Assembly (NCBI GenBank): GCA_016870155.1
Contig: VGCE01000001.1
Coordinates: forward strand, 124,001 to 188,000
DNA: 64,000 nt
Direction of reading: 5' to 3'
DNA from: Actinomycetota bacterium
GTDB lineage: Bacteria > Actinomycetota > Thermoleophilia > Miltoncostaeales > Miltoncostaeaceae
A model generated the notes under the pieces. It ran no database searches. It was not told the DNA's origin and saw only the letters and a list, made by a program, of their open reading frames with translations. How positions within the stretch are numbered: the first letter of the stretch is position 1; each line of letters starts with the position of its first letter. The position numbers were made by a program, and so were the translations under genes. Of the stretch, positions 1-10,824 are shown piece after piece.

Positions 1-368
1 CCGAGGCGCTGGGGGTGGAGGTGTCGGCGGACATCCGCGACATCGCGGATGCCGACATCGTGTACGTGCTGCGCATGCAGGTCGAGCGCATGGGTGCGGG
101 CGGGTTCGTGCCCTCGCTCGAGGAGTACGCGCGCATGTACCAGGTGAACCACGCGCGGCTCGGGCCCGGCCAGCGCGTGATGCACGCAGGCCCCGTGAAC
201 CGCGGGGTGGAGATCAGCGGGGAGGTCGTGGACGACCCCGGGTCACTCATCGAGGCCCAGGCGGCGAACGGGCTGGTGGTGCGCATGGCGGTGCTGTACG
301 ACGTGTTGACCGAGGCGGCCGGCGAGCCGGGCGAGGACGAGGGCGGCGTGCTCCTGGAGGCTGCATGA
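1..368 (+). CDS. pyrB: Aspartate carbamoyltransferase, C-terminal part
   Basis: The reading frame is open from the window edge and encodes the last ~120 residues of the catalytic subunit that condenses carbamoyl phosphate with aspartate, the first committed step of pyrimidine synthesis. The motif [12 protein letters not shown] matches the conserved MHPGPxNRGxEI segment near the C-terminus of ATCases. The N-terminal carbamoyl-phosphate-binding half lies outside the window. The last codon overlaps the pyrC start as ATGA, and the following genes are pyrC, carA and carB, so this is the pyrimidine operon. The tail after the conserved core is acidic (GEPGEDEGG). Function is secure; only the missing 5' part limits the call. 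Confidence 0.95.
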   Translation, partial: EALGVEVSADIRDIADADIVYVLRMQVERMGAGGFVPSLEEYARMYQVNHARLGPGQRVMHAGPVNRGVEISGEVVDDPGSLIEAQAANGLVVRMAVLYDVLTEAAGEPGEDEGGVLLEAA

Positions 369-1693
369 GCACGGTGGCCCCCAACCCGCGCGTGCGGCTC
401 CCCCAGCGTCCCGGCGAGCCCGCCAACCTGGTCATCCGCGGGGCGCGCATCCTCGATCCCGCCGCCGGCATCGACCGGGTGGGCGACCTGGTGGTGAGGG
501 ATGGCCTCATCGGGGGCGACCCCGAGGACCTCGAGGTGATCGACGGGACGGGCCTCACCGTGATGCCGGGCATCGTAGACGTGCACGTGCACCTGCGCAC
601 GCCCGGCAAGGAGCACGCCGAGGACATCGCCACTGGCACCGCCAGCGCCGCGGCCGGCGGCGTGGTGGCCGTGCTCGCGATGCCCAACACCCAGCCGCCC
701 ACCGACAACCCGAGCATCCTGGGATCGCTGCTCGAGCGTGCGTCGCGCGAGGCCGTGGTGCCCACGGGGTTCATCCCGGCCATCACGGTCGGGCAGCAGG
801 GCGAGTCGCTCACCGAGCACGGCGACCTGGCCGAGGCCGGCGCCGCCGCGCTGTCGGACGACGGCGTGCCGGTGGGCAGCGCGCTGGTGATGCGCCGCGC
901 CCTGCAGTACCAGAGGGCCACGGGCCTGCTCTTCACGCTGCATGAGGAGGACATGAGCCTCTCGGGCACGGGCGTGATGCACGAGGGCACCGTGTCGGCG
1001 CGCATCGGCCTTGCGGGGATCCCCGGGGTGTCGGAGGCCGTGCAGGTGGCGCGCGACTGCGCGCTGGCCGGCTATGAGGACGGCCGCATCCACATCTGCC
1101 ATGTGTCGGCGCGCGAGACCGTCGATGAGATCCGCCGCGCGAAGGAGCGGGGCGTGCAGGTGACCGCGGAGGTCACGCCGCACCACCTGCTGCTCACCGA
1201 GGACGCCGTGGGCGACGACCCCGACCCCGCGCGCTTCAAGATGAATCCGCCGCTTCGCAGCGAGGACGATCGCCAGGCGCTCATCGAGGCGCTCGTGGAC
1301 GGCACCCTCGACTGCATCGCCACCGACCACGCACCGCACCCGGGGGACGAGAAGGAGAACCCCTTCGCCGAGGCACCCTTCGGGGTGATCGGGCTCGAGA
1401 CGGCCTTCGCCGCCTGCCACACCGAGCTGGTGCTCACCGGGCGCCTGGGCCTGGAGGACCTCATCATGAGGATGAGCACCACGCCGGCGCAGGTGTTCGG
1501 CCTGCCCGCCCCCACCCTCGCCGATGGCGCCACCGCGAGCCTGGCCGTGGTCGACCTGGCCGCCACCGACCGCGTGGGCGAGCGGCCCTATGCCAGCAAG
1601 TCCAGCAACGCGGCCTTCGAGGGCATGGACCTCACCGGCCGCATCGTCATGACCCTGGCCGGGGGCCAGGACGTCTACCGGAGGGACGCATGA
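365..1693 (+). CDS. pyrC: Dihydroorotase
   Basis: Cytosolic amidohydrolase of 442 residues that cyclises carbamoyl aspartate to dihydroorotate, the third pyrimidine step. The metal-binding HxH is at residues 74 and 76 in [11 protein letters not shown], followed by a DDG motif, TPHHLLL and [14 protein letters not shown], all typical of class I (PyrC/allantoinase-like) dihydroorotases. The ATG overlaps the pyrB stop by four bases (ATGA), implying coupled translation. Length is normal for class I enzymes (about 420-440). Confidence 0.96.
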   Translation: MSTVAPNPRVRLPQRPGEPANLVIRGARILDPAAGIDRVGDLVVRDGLIGGDPEDLEVIDGTGLTVMPGIVDVHVHLRTPGKEHAEDIATGTASAAAGGVVAVLAMPNTQPPTDNPSILGSLLERASREAVVPTGFIPAITVGQQGESLTEHGDLAEAGAAALSDDGVPVGSALVMRRALQYQRATGLLFTLHEEDMSLSGTGVMHEGTVSARIGLAGIPGVSEAVQVARDCALAGYEDGRIHICHVSARETVDEIRRAKERGVQVTAEVTPHHLLLTEDAVGDDPDPARFKMNPPLRSEDDRQALIEALVDGTLDCIATDHAPHPGDEKENPFAEAPFGVIGLETAFAACHTELVLTGRLGLEDLIMRMSTTPAQVFGLPAPTLADGATASLAVVDLAATDRVGERPYASKSSNAAFEGMDLTGRIVMTLAGGQDVYRRDA

Positions 1694-2253
1694 GCAACCG
1701 GCACCCGGCGCTCGCCACCCGCGAGGACGCGGGCCTCGTCATCATCGACGTGCAGGACGCCTTCGCGCCCGTGATCGACGGCTTCGACGGGGTGGTGGCG
1801 AACTGCGGCCTGCTCGTGGAGGGCTTCGGGGTGATGGGCCGCCCGGTGATCGTCACCGAGCAGTACCCCAAGGGACTCGGGCATACCGTGCAGGCGCTCG
1901 CCGATCGTCTGCCCGACGGCACGCCGATCATCGAGAAGACGCGGTTCTCCGCCTGCGGGGTGGAGGGATTCGAGGATGCCTACGACGCCGCGCCTTGCGA
2001 CACCTGGGTGGTGTGCGGGGTGGAGGCGCACGTGTGCGTGAACCAGACGGTGCACGACCTGCTCTCGCGCGGGGCATCGGTGCACGTGGCAGCCGACGCC
2101 GTGAGCTCGCGCACGCCCGCCAACCGCCAGGCGGGCCTCGACAAGGCCGCGCGGGCGGGCGCGCATGTGACGTCGGCCGAGATGGTGCTGTTCGAGATGC
2201 TCGCGCAGGCCGGCGGGCCGGAGTTCAAGGCGATCTCGGCGCTTGTGCGATGA
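1690..2253 (+). CDS. Isochorismatase-family cysteine hydrolase
   Basis: 187-residue isochorismatase-fold protein with a recognisable Asp-Lys-Cys catalytic set: D20 in IIDVQDAF, K83 in IEKTRFSA and C116 in GVEAHVCVNQT. The substrate cannot be read from sequence; the closest resemblance is to the ISOC1/2-like branch of the family rather than to true isochorismatases. It is fused into the pyrimidine operon by ATGA overlaps on both sides (pyrC before, carA after), so it is probably co-translated with pyrimidine enzymes. A role in hydrolysing an amide or carbamoyl side product is possible but only inferred from the neighbours. Confidence 0.85.
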   Translation: MSNRHPALATREDAGLVIIDVQDAFAPVIDGFDGVVANCGLLVEGFGVMGRPVIVTEQYPKGLGHTVQALADRLPDGTPIIEKTRFSACGVEGFEDAYDAAPCDTWVVCGVEAHVCVNQTVHDLLSRGASVHVAADAVSSRTPANRQAGLDKAARAGAHVTSAEMVLFEMLAQAGGPEFKAISALVR

Positions 2254-3310
2254 GCGACGCGCTCATCGTGCTCGAGGACGGCATGGTGCTGCCGTGCCGC
2301 TCGGTAGGGGCGTCCGGCACCGCGCTGGGCGAGATGGTGTTCACCACCGGCATGAATGGCTACCAGGAGGCCGTCACCGACCCGTCATACCTCGGGCAAA
2401 TCCTCACCTTCAGCGCGCCGATGATCGGGAACTACGGCACCGGCGATCAGGCGCTCGAGAGCCCCCGCGTGTGGCCGGGGGCGGTGATCGCTACCCGCAT
2501 CGGGGATTCTCCCGGGGTGGCCGGACCGGTCGGGTTCCGCTCGTGGCTGGCCGCGCAGGGCGTGGTGGCGGTGGAGGATGCCGACACCCGGCGCCTCGTG
2601 CGCCACCTGCGCGACCACGGCGCGATGCGAGGAGGCGTGAGCACCGGGATGGGCGCCGAGGAACTGCTGGCGCTGGTGCGCGAGCACCCGCACCTCGACG
2701 GCCGTGACCTCTCGGTGGATGCCGCGGGCGCGCGGAGATCGCTGGGCGGCGACGGCCCGACCATCGTTGCCGTGGACTGCGGCATGAAGCAGGGGATCCT
2801 CACCGGGCTCGCCGGGTCGGGCATGCGGGTGGAGGTCGTTCCCGCGGGCACGACCGACGAGGAGATCCTCGCCCTCGATCCCGACGGGGTGTTCATCAGC
2901 AACGGCCCGGGCGACCCGGCGGCGTGCGTGCCGGTGATCGACGCACTGTCGGGAGTGCTCGGCAAGGTCCCGGTGTTCGGCATCTGCCTGGGGCACCAAC
3001 TGCTGTCGCACGCGCTCGGCCTGCGCACCGAGAAGCTGCCCTTCGGTCACCGCGGCGCCAACCACCCGGTGCAGCGCGCCGAGGACGGCGTGGTGGAGAT
3101 CACCGTGCAGAACCACGGCTACGCGGTGGTGGCCGACTCCCTGCCCGACGGGGTGGAGGTGACGCGCACGAGCCTGTTCGACGGCAGCGTTGAGGGCATC
3201 GCCGCCCCCGACGTGCTGGCCGCGTCGGTGCAGTACCACCCCGAGGCCCGGCCCGGGCCGCACGACGCGACCTACCTGTTCCGTGCCTTCCGCGACCGGG
3301 TGGCCGCCTG

Positions 3311-3311
<1 letters not shown>
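2250..3311 (+). CDS. carA: Carbamoyl phosphate synthase small (glutaminase) subunit
   Basis: 353-residue class I glutamine amidotransferase that releases ammonia from glutamine for CarB. The N-terminal CarA domain ([30 protein letters not shown]) is followed by the GATase domain with nucleophile C246 in [10 protein letters not shown], the NHGYAV segment and the His/Glu pair in [10 protein letters not shown]. The frame is open further upstream inside the previous gene, but ATG 2250 is chosen because family alignment begins there and it overlaps the preceding stop as ATGA. The stop overlaps carB as TGATG. Confidence 0.96.
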
Positions 3312-6490
<3,179 letters not shown>

Positions 6491-6519
6491 CAGCTACGTC
6501 AGGCGTCTGCGGGCGGCTC

Positions 6520-6556
6520 TTGGCATGGGCGGGTGCCGGGGGGTACAGTCGCGCGG
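6520..6556 (+). promoter_or_regulatory. mihF promoter, leaderless
   Basis: TTGGCA (6520-6525), an 18-base spacer and TACAGT (6544-6549) form a good housekeeping promoter. The -10 ends seven bases before the ATG at 6557, so the transcript should begin at or one base before the start codon. Confidence 0.7.
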
Positions 6557-6889
6557 ATGGCGATTTCCTCAAAGGCCGGGCAGACACCCCAGCGCTCTCT
6601 CGACCAGAGGATGGACGCCCTTCGCCGGGCGAATGAGATCCGCTCCCTGCGTGCACAGCTCAAGCGCGATCTGAAGTCCGGCGCCCTTTCCGTCGACCAG
6701 GTCATCGAGTCGCCTCCCGACTACGTGCTCACCGCCAAGGTGTTCGACATGATCGTGGCGGCCCCGAAGTACGGGAAGGTCAAGGCCACCCGCCTGCTCA
6801 ACCAGTGCCGCATCTCCCAGGGCAAGACCCTCGGGGGGCTCTCCGACCGGCAGCGGGGCGAGCTGGTCGAGCTCCTGCGCCTCCGGTAG
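6557..6889 (+). CDS. mihF: Integration host factor, actinobacterial mIHF type
   Basis: 110-residue basic nucleoid protein. The order of an N-terminal helix rich in Ala/Arg (LDQRMDALRRANEIRSLRAQ), a Lys/Arg linker and the C-terminal core AAPKYGKVKATRLLNQ ... GGLSDRQRGELVELL matches the mIHF family known from Mycobacterium and Streptomyces, whose helix-two-turn-helix core binds DNA. As in those genomes it sits immediately before gmk. A GTG at 6533 is also in frame, but ATG 6557 fits the family N-terminus and the leaderless promoter. Its presence is the strongest single taxonomic marker for Actinobacteria here. Confidence 0.92.
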   Translation: MAISSKAGQTPQRSLDQRMDALRRANEIRSLRAQLKRDLKSGALSVDQVIESPPDYVLTAKVFDMIVAAPKYGKVKATRLLNQCRISQGKTLGGLSDRQRGELVELLRLR

Positions 6890-7455
6890 CCCGCCGCCCG
6901 CGCGTATTCGTGGTGTCGGGCCCGTCCGGCGCCGGCAAGGGCACCCTCATCAAGGGGGCGCTCGACGGCATCCCCGACCTGGCCGTGGCCGTGTCGGTCA
7001 CTACCCGTGCAAAGCGCCCGGGTGAGGTGGACGGACGCGAATACCACTTCATGAGCAGGGCGGAGTTCGCCCGCCTCGTGGACGAGGGGGCGTTCCTCGA
7101 GCACGCGGAGTTCGCCGGGAACCGCTACGGCACCCTCAATAGGGAACTCGACCGCATCATGGGGACCGGCCGCTCGGTGATCCTCGAGATCGAGTTGCAG
7201 GGAGCGCGCAACGTGCGCCGCGTGCGGCCCGAGTCGGTGTCGGTATTCATCGAGCCGCCCTCGCTGGAGGAGCTCGCCCGCCGCCTGCGCGACCGCGCGA
7301 CCGACGCCGAGGAGGAGATCGAGGCGCGCCTCGAGGTCGCCCGCACTGAGGTCGCCGCCCGCGAGGAGTTCGACCACGCCATCCTCAATGACGACATCGC
7401 CCGTGCCACTGCGGAGCTCGTCGGTGTCATCGAAGCCGAGGTGCGCTCCGCGTAG
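6886..7455 (+). CDS. gmk: Guanylate kinase (start probably GTA)
   Basis: Phosphorylates GMP/dGMP to GDP/dGDP in the cytosol. Core motifs: P-loop GPSGAGKGT, SVTTRAKRPGEVDGREYHFM and the GMP-binding segment that follows; the C-terminus ends normally. The start is awkward. The only ordinary start codons in frame are GTG 6805, 85 bases inside mihF, and GTG 6910, which removes the first strand. A GTA at 6886 overlaps the mihF stop TAG as GTAG and would give MARRPRVFVVSGPSGAGKGT, exactly the expected N-terminus (189 residues). I give this coordinate while noting that automated callers would choose 6910. Function is certain, start is not. Confidence 0.93.
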   Translation, partial: VARRPRVFVVSGPSGAGKGTLIKGALDGIPDLAVAVSVTTRAKRPGEVDGREYHFMSRAEFARLVDEGAFLEHAEFAGNRYGTLNRELDRIMGTGRSVILEIELQGARNVRRVRPESVSVFIEPPSLEELARRLRDRATDAEEEIEARLEVARTEVAAREEFDHAILNDDIARATAELVGVIEAEVRSA

Positions 7456-7461
7456 CCGGAC

Positions 7462-7532
7462 GCCCGGGGCGGGCGGACATCGCCCTTCTCCCTTCTGAAC
7501 GGTCGTGCGGACGATGTCCGCCCACCCCGGGC
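7462..7532. repeat. Long inverted repeat between gmk and coaBC
   Basis: Arms of 21 bases (7462-7482 and 7512-7532) are complementary at 20 of 21 positions, the exception being C7470 facing A. The 29-base loop is pyrimidine-rich on its left side. No T-run follows, so it is not a classical intrinsic terminator. It fills the place where rpoZ sits in many actinobacteria. It could be a stabilising 3' hairpin for gmk mRNA or a protein site. Confidence 0.8.
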
Positions 7533-7566
7533 CGCGCAGCGTCGTGCGTGCACCTGCACGCGCGAT

Positions 7567-7603
7567 TTCGCGCACGGGCGGGGGCGGGGCTAGCCTTCCG
7601 GGC
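7567..7603 (+). promoter_or_regulatory. coaBC promoter, leaderless
   Basis: TTCGCG (7567-7572), an 18-base spacer and TAGCCT (7591-7596), which ends seven bases before GTG 7604. There is no room for a ribosome binding site. Confidence 0.55.
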
Positions 7604-8821
7604 GTGGCTGAGATACTGATGGGCGTGACGGGCGGCATCGCCGCCTACAAGAGCCTCGACGTGCTGCGCATCCTGCAGCGGCACGGGCACGGGGTGAGCG
7701 TGGTGATGACCCACACCGCCGAGCGGTTCGTGGGCAGCGCGTCATTTGCCGCGCTGTCGGGGCGCGAGGTGGGCACGCACCTGTTCGGCGATTCCGAGCA
7801 GCCGGGCTACCACCACCTCGACGTCAACGACGGCAAGGACCTCATGCTGGTGGCGCCGGCATCAGCCAACACCATCTCGCAGATGGCCTCGGGTGCGGCG
7901 AGCAGCCTTCTCACCTCGTGCTACCTGGCATTCCGCGGGCCCGTCGTGGTGGCGCCCGCCATGAACACCTCGATGTGGCTGCACCCGGCCACGGCTCGCA
8001 ACATCGACATGCTGCGCGCCGACGGGGTGCACCTGGTCGATCCCGAGAGCGGCCTGCTGGCCGATGGCGCGGTGGGACCCGGCCGCCTTGCGGAGCCCAT
8101 GGCGATCGTGGACGCCGTCGAGGCGGTGCTTGCGGGAGGGTCCGGGCGTCGTGACCTCGCCGGGAAGACCGTGCTGATCTCCGCCGGCGGCACGCGTGAG
8201 CCCATCGACGCCGTGCGCTACGTGGGCAACCGCTCGAGCGGGCGCATGGGCTGGGCGCTGGCCGCCGCTGCGCGCGACCGCGGTGCGGACGTTGTGATGG
8301 TGCAGGCCAATGTCGACCTGCCGCGCGAGCCGGGCATCCGTTACGTGGACGCCCCGACGGCCGCCGCCATGCGCGACGCCTGCCGCGCGGAATTCCCCGG
8401 TTGCGACATGCTCATCATGTGCGCCGCGGTGGCCGACTACCGGCCCGTCGACGCCGCAAGCGCCAAGCTCGACAAGAGCAAGGCCGATGCCCTTACCGTG
8501 CAGATGGAGCGCACCACGGACATCCTGGCCGAGCTCTCGGCGCTGCGCGACGACCAGGTGCTGGTGGGCTTCGCGGCCGAGCATGGCCCTGAGGGCCTCG
8601 AGCGTGCCCGCGGCAAGCGCCAGCGCAAGTCGGTGGACATCATGGTGCACAACGACGCGGCGGTGGAGGGCGCGGCCTTTGAGGGCGCCGACAACATCAT
8701 CACGATCATCGGCCCGGGCGAGGGCGAGCACTCGCTGCCGCGCATGAGCAAGCGCGAGTGCGCCGAGCGAATCCTCGACGCAGCGACGCCGCTCGTGGAG
8801 GCCCTGCCCGCTCGAAGCTAG
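7604..8821 (+). CDS. coaBC: Bifunctional phosphopantothenoylcysteine decarboxylase/synthetase
   Basis: 405-residue coenzyme A biosynthesis enzyme. The N-terminal flavoprotein CoaC half shows MGVTGGIAAYKS, the histidine region YHHLDV, APASANTISQMASG and PAMNTSMW. The C-terminal CTP-dependent CoaB half shows ISAGGTREPIDAVRYVGNRSSGRMG. The frame continues upstream to 7505, but GTG 7604 fits the family N-terminus and sits seven bases after a -10 hexamer. The usual partner rpoZ between gmk and coaBC is absent. Confidence 0.95.
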   Translation: MAEILMGVTGGIAAYKSLDVLRILQRHGHGVSVVMTHTAERFVGSASFAALSGREVGTHLFGDSEQPGYHHLDVNDGKDLMLVAPASANTISQMASGAASSLLTSCYLAFRGPVVVAPAMNTSMWLHPATARNIDMLRADGVHLVDPESGLLADGAVGPGRLAEPMAIVDAVEAVLAGGSGRRDLAGKTVLISAGGTREPIDAVRYVGNRSSGRMGWALAAAARDRGADVVMVQANVDLPREPGIRYVDAPTAAAMRDACRAEFPGCDMLIMCAAVADYRPVDAASAKLDKSKADALTVQMERTTDILAELSALRDDQVLVGFAAEHGPEGLERARGKRQRKSVDIMVHNDAAVEGAAFEGADNIITIIGPGEGEHSLPRMSKRECAERILDAATPLVEALPARS

Positions 8822-8904
8822 GCACCCCGCGTGGGTGACCTGGCGCACCGCGCGCGCTCGCGTGCGGCGCAACGCAGCGCACGCCGGGGCGCCGCGTGGG
8901 GCGG

Positions 8905-8917
8905 TATCGTGGAGCCC
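8905..8917 (+). promoter_or_regulatory. -10 element of TPR gene, leaderless
   Basis: TATCGT at 8905-8910 lies seven bases before ATG 8918. No convincing -35 is visible. Confidence 0.45.
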
Positions 8918-9247
8918 ATGGACGAGGGCGTCGGCGCATACGAGTGGTTCCAGCGGGGGATGGAGCTGATGGAGTCGCGCGACTTCCATCCAGCGGCAGT
9001 GGCGCTCGAGCAGGCCAAGAAGCTCGAGCCCGACAAGGCGTCCATCCGCGAGGCCCTGGGGCGGGCCTATCTCTCCACGCGGCAGTTCGCGCGCGCGGCC
9101 GAGGAGTTCGAGGTCGCGGTGGAGATCCAGCCCACCGACCATTACGCGCACTACTGCCTTGGCCGGGCCTATCGCGGGCTGGGCGAGGACGACCGCGCCG
9201 AGCGCCACTACGAGCTGGCGCGCTGCCTCGGGTCGAAGCTGGCGTAG
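8918..9247 (+). CDS. Small tetratricopeptide-repeat protein
   Basis: 109 residues composed almost entirely of three TPR units: YEWFQRGMELMESRDFHPAAVALEQAKKLEP, then the units beginning IREALGRAYLSTRQFARAAEEF and YAHYCLGRAYRGLGEDDRAERHY. TPRs are protein-protein interaction scaffolds; there is no signal peptide or other domain, so the partner is unknown. In-frame codons go further upstream, but ATG 8918 marks where coding character begins and follows a -10 element. The last 40 bases overlap the 3' end of the convergent YbjN-like gene. Confidence 0.8.
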   Translation: MDEGVGAYEWFQRGMELMESRDFHPAAVALEQAKKLEPDKASIREALGRAYLSTRQFARAAEEFEVAVEIQPTDHYAHYCLGRAYRGLGEDDRAERHYELARCLGSKLA

Positions 9248-9684
9248 TTGGTGGCGCCGGGCGGCGGGCCAACACCCTGCCCGTCCGGCACCTCGAAACC
9301 CAGCCTGAGGATTCCCTCGAAGCTCTCGTCCACATAGGTGGAGAGCAGGCCGAGCAGCCCGTCGAGCCCGTCGGCACCCAGCACCGCGGTCTCCGCCTCG
9401 GCCACCATCCAGAGGTCGCCCGCATCGTCGGCCGCGAAGCGCCAGTGGCGCATATCGAGGTTCTTGCGCAGGGCGCGCAGGTAGACGTCCTGGTGTGCGC
9501 GGTCGGGCCCCCGCATGAAGAACGCCCGCATCTCGAGGGTGCGCTCGCCGGCGTGCGCGGCTACGGCCACGATTCCGCGCTTGGCGGATGGCACCCGGAT
9601 GGACCAGTCGACGGGGCCGAGCCGCTCGGCATCCACGCCGATGCCATCGAGCCAGACCTGCACCAGTGCCGCTCCGTCGGACAT
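9208..9684 (-). CDS. YbjN-like domain protein
   Basis: 158-residue cytosolic protein resembling the YbjN/type III secretion chaperone-like fold: WSIRVPSAKRGIVAVAAHAG, then ERTLEMRAFFMRGPDRAHQD, NLDMRHWRFAADDAGDLWMV and a C-terminal helix ending DESFEGILRLGF. Proteins of this kind are common next to actinobacterial housekeeping genes but have no assigned biochemical activity. The ATG at 9684 is preceded six bases away by a -10 (TACGGT). It overlaps the TPR gene tail-to-tail by 40 bases, so mutual antisense effects are possible. Confidence 0.7.
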   Translation of the reverse strand: MSDGAALVQVWLDGIGVDAERLGPVDWSIRVPSAKRGIVAVAAHAGERTLEMRAFFMRGPDRAHQDVYLRALRKNLDMRHWRFAADDAGDLWMVAEAETAVLGADGLDGLLGLLSTYVDESFEGILRLGFEVPDGQGVGPPPGATNYASFDPRQRASS

Positions 9685-9690
9685 GCGGGC

Positions 9691-9716
9691 ACCGTACCGC
9701 GCCCCGCTCGTACGAT
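9691..9716. promoter_or_regulatory. Divergent leaderless promoters, YbjN-like gene and dtd
   Basis: Minus-strand TACGGT (plus positions 9691-9696) lies six bases before the ATG at 9684. Plus-strand TACGAT (9711-9716) lies six bases before GTG 9723. The two -10 elements face away from each other inside a 38-base divergent gap, so RNA polymerase binding at one should exclude the other. Confidence 0.55.
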
Positions 9717-9722
9717 GCTCGC

Positions 9723-10190
9723 GTGCGGATGGTGCTGCAGAGGGTGAGCCGGGCAGCGGTGTCGGTCGACGGCGACGAGGTGGCGCGCATCGGCACCGGG
9801 TACCTGCTGCTGGTGGGCGTGCAGGATGGCGACGACGCCGAGGTGGCCCGGCGCATGGCTGCGAAGGTGGCGTCGCTGAGGCTGTTCCCGGGAGATGAGG
9901 GCCGGGGGTTCGACCGCCCGCTCGCCGACGTGGCCGGCGCGGTGCTGGTGGTGAGCCAATTCACGGTGGTGGGCGACGTGCGCAAGGGCAACCGCCCGTC
10001 ATGGGCCGCGGCCGCCCTGCCTGACGCCGCGGCGCCGCTCGTGGAGGACGTCGCGTCGCACCTTGAGGAGGTCGGCATCGAGGTGGCGCGCGGGGTGTTC
10101 GGGGCCATGATGGAGGTATCGCTCGTGAACGATGGACCGGTGACCCTGGTGCTGGATTCACGCGATCTGCTGGGGCCGCGACGCGGGTAG
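9723..10190 (+). CDS. dtd: D-aminoacyl-tRNA deacylase
   Basis: 155-residue DTD that removes D-amino acids (and glycine from tRNA-Ala) to proofread aminoacylation. The two active-site motifs are present: SQFTVVGDVRKGNRPSW (the SQFTL-type motif) and the C-terminal NDGPVTL (the GPVT cis-proline motif). GTG 9723 gives the family N-terminus MRMVLQRVSRAAV. It is monocistronic: a hairpin follows the stop and rimP has its own promoter. Confidence 0.94.
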   Translation: MRMVLQRVSRAAVSVDGDEVARIGTGYLLLVGVQDGDDAEVARRMAAKVASLRLFPGDEGRGFDRPLADVAGAVLVVSQFTVVGDVRKGNRPSWAAAALPDAAAPLVEDVASHLEEVGIEVARGVFGAMMEVSLVNDGPVTLVLDSRDLLGPRRG

Positions 10191-10201
10191 GCGCCCTGCC
10201 G

Positions 10202-10226
10202 CCGAGGGCATGCGGGCTGCCCTCGG
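10202..10226 (+). terminator. Hairpin after dtd
   Basis: A perfect 9-base-pair stem CCGAGGGCA/TGCCCTCGG with a 7-base loop starts 12 bases after the dtd stop. No U-tract follows; such U-less hairpins are often seen at gene ends in GC-rich actinobacteria. Confidence 0.55.
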
Positions 10227-10231
10227 GGCTG

Positions 10232-10260
10232 TTCGGAGGAATGGGGGCGTGTGCTACCTT
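10232..10260 (+). promoter_or_regulatory. rimP-nusA operon promoter
   Basis: TTCGGA (10232-10237), a 17-base spacer and TACCTT (10255-10260). The predicted start near 10267 leaves a leader of about 80 bases before rimP, which contains the attenuator-like hairpin. Confidence 0.5.
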
Positions 10261-10298
10261 AACCGGGCTGCTGGCAGGACACAGGCGGCACCCGGTGG

Positions 10299-10326
10299 AG
10301 CGGGTCGGGAGACCCGCTTTTTCTTT
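10299..10326 (+). terminator. Attenuator-like intrinsic terminator in the rimP leader
   Basis: Stem AGCGGGTC/GACCCGCT (10299-10306 and 10311-10318) with a GGGA tetraloop, followed by TTTTCTTT. This is the only textbook stem plus T-tract hairpin I found in the window, and it lies between the promoter and the first gene of the rimP-nusA-infB operon. Premature terminators upstream of rimP/nusA are known in other bacteria; control by NusA level is inference here. Confidence 0.75.
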
Positions 10327-10344
10327 GGAATTTCGGAGGCGCAG

Positions 10345-10809
10345 ACGGCCGAGACGGCGACAGCGATCGAGCATCAGGTGGAGGAGCTCCTGGCGGAGCA
10401 CCTGCCCGACGTCGACCTGCGCGCGGTGGGCGTGGGAGGCCGCGCCGGGTCTGGGGTGCTCCAGGTGGTCATCGGTCATCCGGTGCGCGTGGATCACGAG
10501 CTCTGCGCGCAGGTGACCCGGGTGCTCGACGACGCCGGGCTTCGCGACCGCTATGCCGTGGAAGTATCATCGCCGGGCCCGGAGCCACCGCTTCGGACCA
10601 GTGATCACTACATCGCCGCGATCGGCGAGACGGTGAAGCTGGCGGTTGAGCCGGGGAGCGTTGCCGGCGGGGCCAAGTCGGTGTCGGGGACGCTCACCGA
10701 TGTGGGCGATGACGCCCTAACGGTCGACACCACGGCGGGGGTCGTCGTGGTGCCGCGCGATGCGGTGCGCCGGGGGCGGATGGTGAAGAGGATTCCATGT
10801 GGCGAGTGA
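10345..10809 (+). CDS. rimP: Ribosome maturation factor RimP (start probably ACG)
   Basis: RimP helps 30S subunit assembly around S12. The conserved core YAVEVSSPGPEPPLRTSDHY matches the family signature (LEVSSPGLDRPL), followed by the C-terminal SH3-like domain. A strong GGAGG at 10335-10339 has no ATG, GTG or TTG at normal spacing. The codon five bases downstream is ACG 10345, which gives 154 residues and the expected N-terminal helix (AETATAIEHQVEELLAEHLPD). The first ordinary start, GTG 10378, truncates that helix (143 residues). An ATT at 10330 is another candidate. First gene of the nusA operon. Confidence 0.88.
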   Translation, partial: TAETATAIEHQVEELLAEHLPDVDLRAVGVGGRAGSGVLQVVIGHPVRVDHELCAQVTRVLDDAGLRDRYAVEVSSPGPEPPLRTSDHYIAAIGETVKLAVEPGSVAGGAKSVSGTLTDVGDDALTVDTTAGVVVVPRDAVRRGRMVKRIPCGE

Positions 10810-10824
10810 TGGCAGGAGCCTGAT

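Noticed and set aside
7456-7603. A missed rpoZ gene
   Set aside because: No frame in this gap encodes an omega-like helix pattern; the gap holds only the inverted repeat and the coaBC promoter.
7862-10108. 748-residue open frame on the minus strand over coaBC and dtd
   Set aside because: GC-rich shadow frame: Arg/His/Ala-rich with no domain, running across several well-supported genes.
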